Source of the DNA: Adineta vaga
Lineage: Eukaryota; Rotifera
Length of the DNA: 64,000 nucleotides
Direction of reading: 5' to 3'
Assembly (NCBI GenBank): GCA_021613535.1
Contig: CP075496.1
Coordinates: 2,170,001 to 2,234,000 of the forward strand
The first letter of the stretch is position 1; each line of letters starts with the position of its first letter. Shown here piece by piece: positions 62,143 through 64,000 of this stretch. Position numbers and translations under genes: made by a program. The notes under the pieces were generated by a model, which made no database searches, had not been told where the DNA came from, and saw only the letters and a list, made by a program, of their open reading frames with translations.

Positions 62143-64000
62143 ATGAATACATTATCCGATCTTGATCATTGGCTTCATATGAGTACTTCAGCTCGTAGTT
62201 GGAGTTTTCTAGTAAGGTAAGACAATCAATCCTATTCATCATTTGAATAGCTGCAAATCGTTAGAAATAGACGCGCTCGTTCAAAGAAATTCATATATTG
62301 TTTATCAGTTGAACAAACATAAATGAATGAATGAATAGGAAAGAAAACCGTTAGAAAGAATGCTTCTGTTTTCTACTTGATTAAACATGAAAAATGAATT
62401 TTAGACGAACACCTCGACGTAAACTGGTCTATTCTTCAAGTGATGAAGATATCGATCATAGTCCAAAAAAGATATCTTCAGGTAAAAAGAGATAAATCAT
62501 TTTTTTTTCTATATCATTTGTCTTTTTCTTTTCAATAGTGGATATCCTCCGGCAAGAATATCAAGATGAACAGTAAGTGTTCTCTTCATTTTTTTTTGAT
62601 GTTCAAGCAGTGAAGTGGATTGTCTGAATATTAAACAATCCACCCTATGGTTTACGATAGAATCGTTTGACTTGATTTATGACTGACAATTCGATGGCAC
62701 TCAAGTGTAGAAGGTGTTCGTTCGACCGTTGACATTTTTTTTGTCTCTCTTTCAAACGATTTTTCTTCCTGATGTAGTTATCGACTAGTGTCAACTTTCA
62801 TCAGACGAATCGTTTCTTTCTTTCTTTTTTGTTGTAAATGGATGGGTGCCACCCTGCTATTAGCAGATAGACAACAAAATGATAATCTTATTGTATATAA
62901 CAGCGGTGAGCTAAGCCGATTTCCAGTCGTTATTTGCTTTTTGTCAACAAATGAAACTGTTAAAGAAAGTTCAGACAAGAAATGAATCTATATGTTCTCT
63001 TTCTTTTTCTAGTTTGTCAATACGATCTTTTTCAACAGATATCGTTACAACAAGACCAACACGTTCAAAATTAGAACATTACGGTTTCAAACAAGTTCCT
63101 CGTCCTACATCCTTACGTAGTAATAAACGACAAACAATTCTTAAAGAAAATAAAACGAAAAAAGTTCGTCTCAATGAAATAACACCGAATAAACCATCTC
63201 GTCATCCAATGCAAACACGATCCCAATCGACTTCGGTTTGTTTTACTACACATGCATGTAGATGAGAACATCATAGAATGAATATTGTTATTTTCTTAGG
63301 ATTCTCATTCGGAACAATTGATTACATTATTTGATAAAACTCTTTCAACAGTGACACCAAATCGAAATGAAAATGACGATGATGATGAAAATCTTTCGAG
63401 TCGAAATCGACAACGACGATTAAGACCACTTCCTCTTTGTTTATCTGATAATGAAAAGAATATGCCAGTTTTAACGGTTATAACAATAGAAGAAAATTCC
63501 AATATGAATGTATGAAATCATTTTCGATTTTTTGTCATCGAATGATCTATCGTTGTTTTTTCTTTCTTGTAGAAACGTCTTCATGATGATGTTGATGATG
63601 AAAACAGTGACAATTATCGATCAATAAAACGTACTAAAGTTATCGATGAATATAATAAAGAAAATGATTTAATTATCAATCGTTCATCGATTGTAAAACG
63701 TTCACGTCGTGGAATTGGAGTAAGTCATATATTTGTCTTCGAAATTCAAAGAATTTTTATTCATTTCTTTAGTTAATACGAAGTTTAACTGAACCACATG
63801 AAGAACAAATCAAAGCATCAGTTGAACTCGCTTCCAATCGTGATTTAATTGGTGATCGTTCGAATACATACTGTTTACCACGTTGTAAAAGTCGTAAACA
63901 TCCTGATCTTGCTTGTATCAGTCCTGAAACAGTAAGATCACCCGTAAAAAGTCGATATTATTTCAATAAAAACATCTCTCTCTCTATTCAGATGGTCAAT
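62143..64000 (+). CDS. CDC25: CDC25-type M-phase inducer phosphatase (5' part)
   Basis: CDC25 phosphatases remove inhibitory phosphates from CDK1/CDK2 to start mitosis or S phase. Exons 62143-62216, 62405-62481, 62539-62572 (34 nt), 63013-63235, 63300-63509, 63573-63719, 63773-63931 and 63992 onward join in phase; 311 residues are visible. The N-terminal region is Ser/Thr/Arg rich with many possible kinase sites, as usual for this regulatory half. Near its end come RDLIGDRSN, YCLP and HPDLACISPETMVN, which match the conserved entry into the CDC25 catalytic (rhodanese-like) domain (human GDFSK...GKHQDLKYISPE). The HCEFS(x)4R active site lies beyond the window. The first ATG (62132) gives only a four-codon ORF ending at the TGA that overlaps the true start at 62143; it may act as a tiny upstream ORF. 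Confidence 0.85.

Overview
The window is eukaryotic, AT-rich and intron-rich. Coding exons are separated by many very short GT-AG introns, mostly 45-70 bp. Several features together suggest a bdelloid rotifer: compact metazoan genes, a gene joining an arginine ADP-ribosyltransferase (ART) domain to kinesin-light-chain-type TPRs, a decayed macro-domain/PARP gene, a tiny LTR element, and splice acceptors placed just upstream of start codons, as expected for spliced-leader trans-splicing. The assignment is an inference. No rRNA, organelle marker or telomere was seen to settle it.

Left part (1-14950, minus strand): almost the whole gene for cytoplasmic dynein 1 heavy chain, in 20 exons; only the last C-terminal residues lie outside the window. 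It is followed by a SLIRP-like single-RRM gene (minus), an unrecognised two-exon gene (plus, 16758-18158), and a PLP-fold-like gene (plus, 18553 onward). A complete 873-bp TRIM-type LTR element (20292-21164) with identical LTRs and a 5-bp target duplication splits the PLP-like gene. Next comes a broken macro-domain/PARP gene (minus, 21907-24470).

Middle part (25358-39984): a 10-exon plus-strand gene with a possible eIF4E-binding motif; an intronless minus-strand gene with a beta-propeller-like C-terminal half; a minus-strand single-pass membrane protein gene with Cys-rich EB/EGF-like modules; a ZCCHC14-like zinc-knuckle gene (plus, 9 exons); and a C2-PDZ-RhoGEF gene (minus, 14 exons).

Right part (39985-62142): about 22 kb with few genes. 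It holds simple repeats, a 346-bp foldback element, two transposase-like relics, and two direct copies of an intronless ART-TPR gene on the minus strand. One copy (50195-51953) has a frameshift. The other (55979-58507) is open and carries an expanded array of 126-bp TPR repeats. The window ends in the first exons of a CDC25-type phosphatase gene (plus, 62143-64000).

The housekeeping genes (dynein, SLIRP-like, ZCCHC14-like, RhoGEF, CDC25) are unrelated neighbours, not a pathway. The accessory material has two themes. One is ADP-ribosylation: two ART copies and one PARP/macro relic. The other is mobile-element damage: the TRIM, the foldback and the transposase relics.
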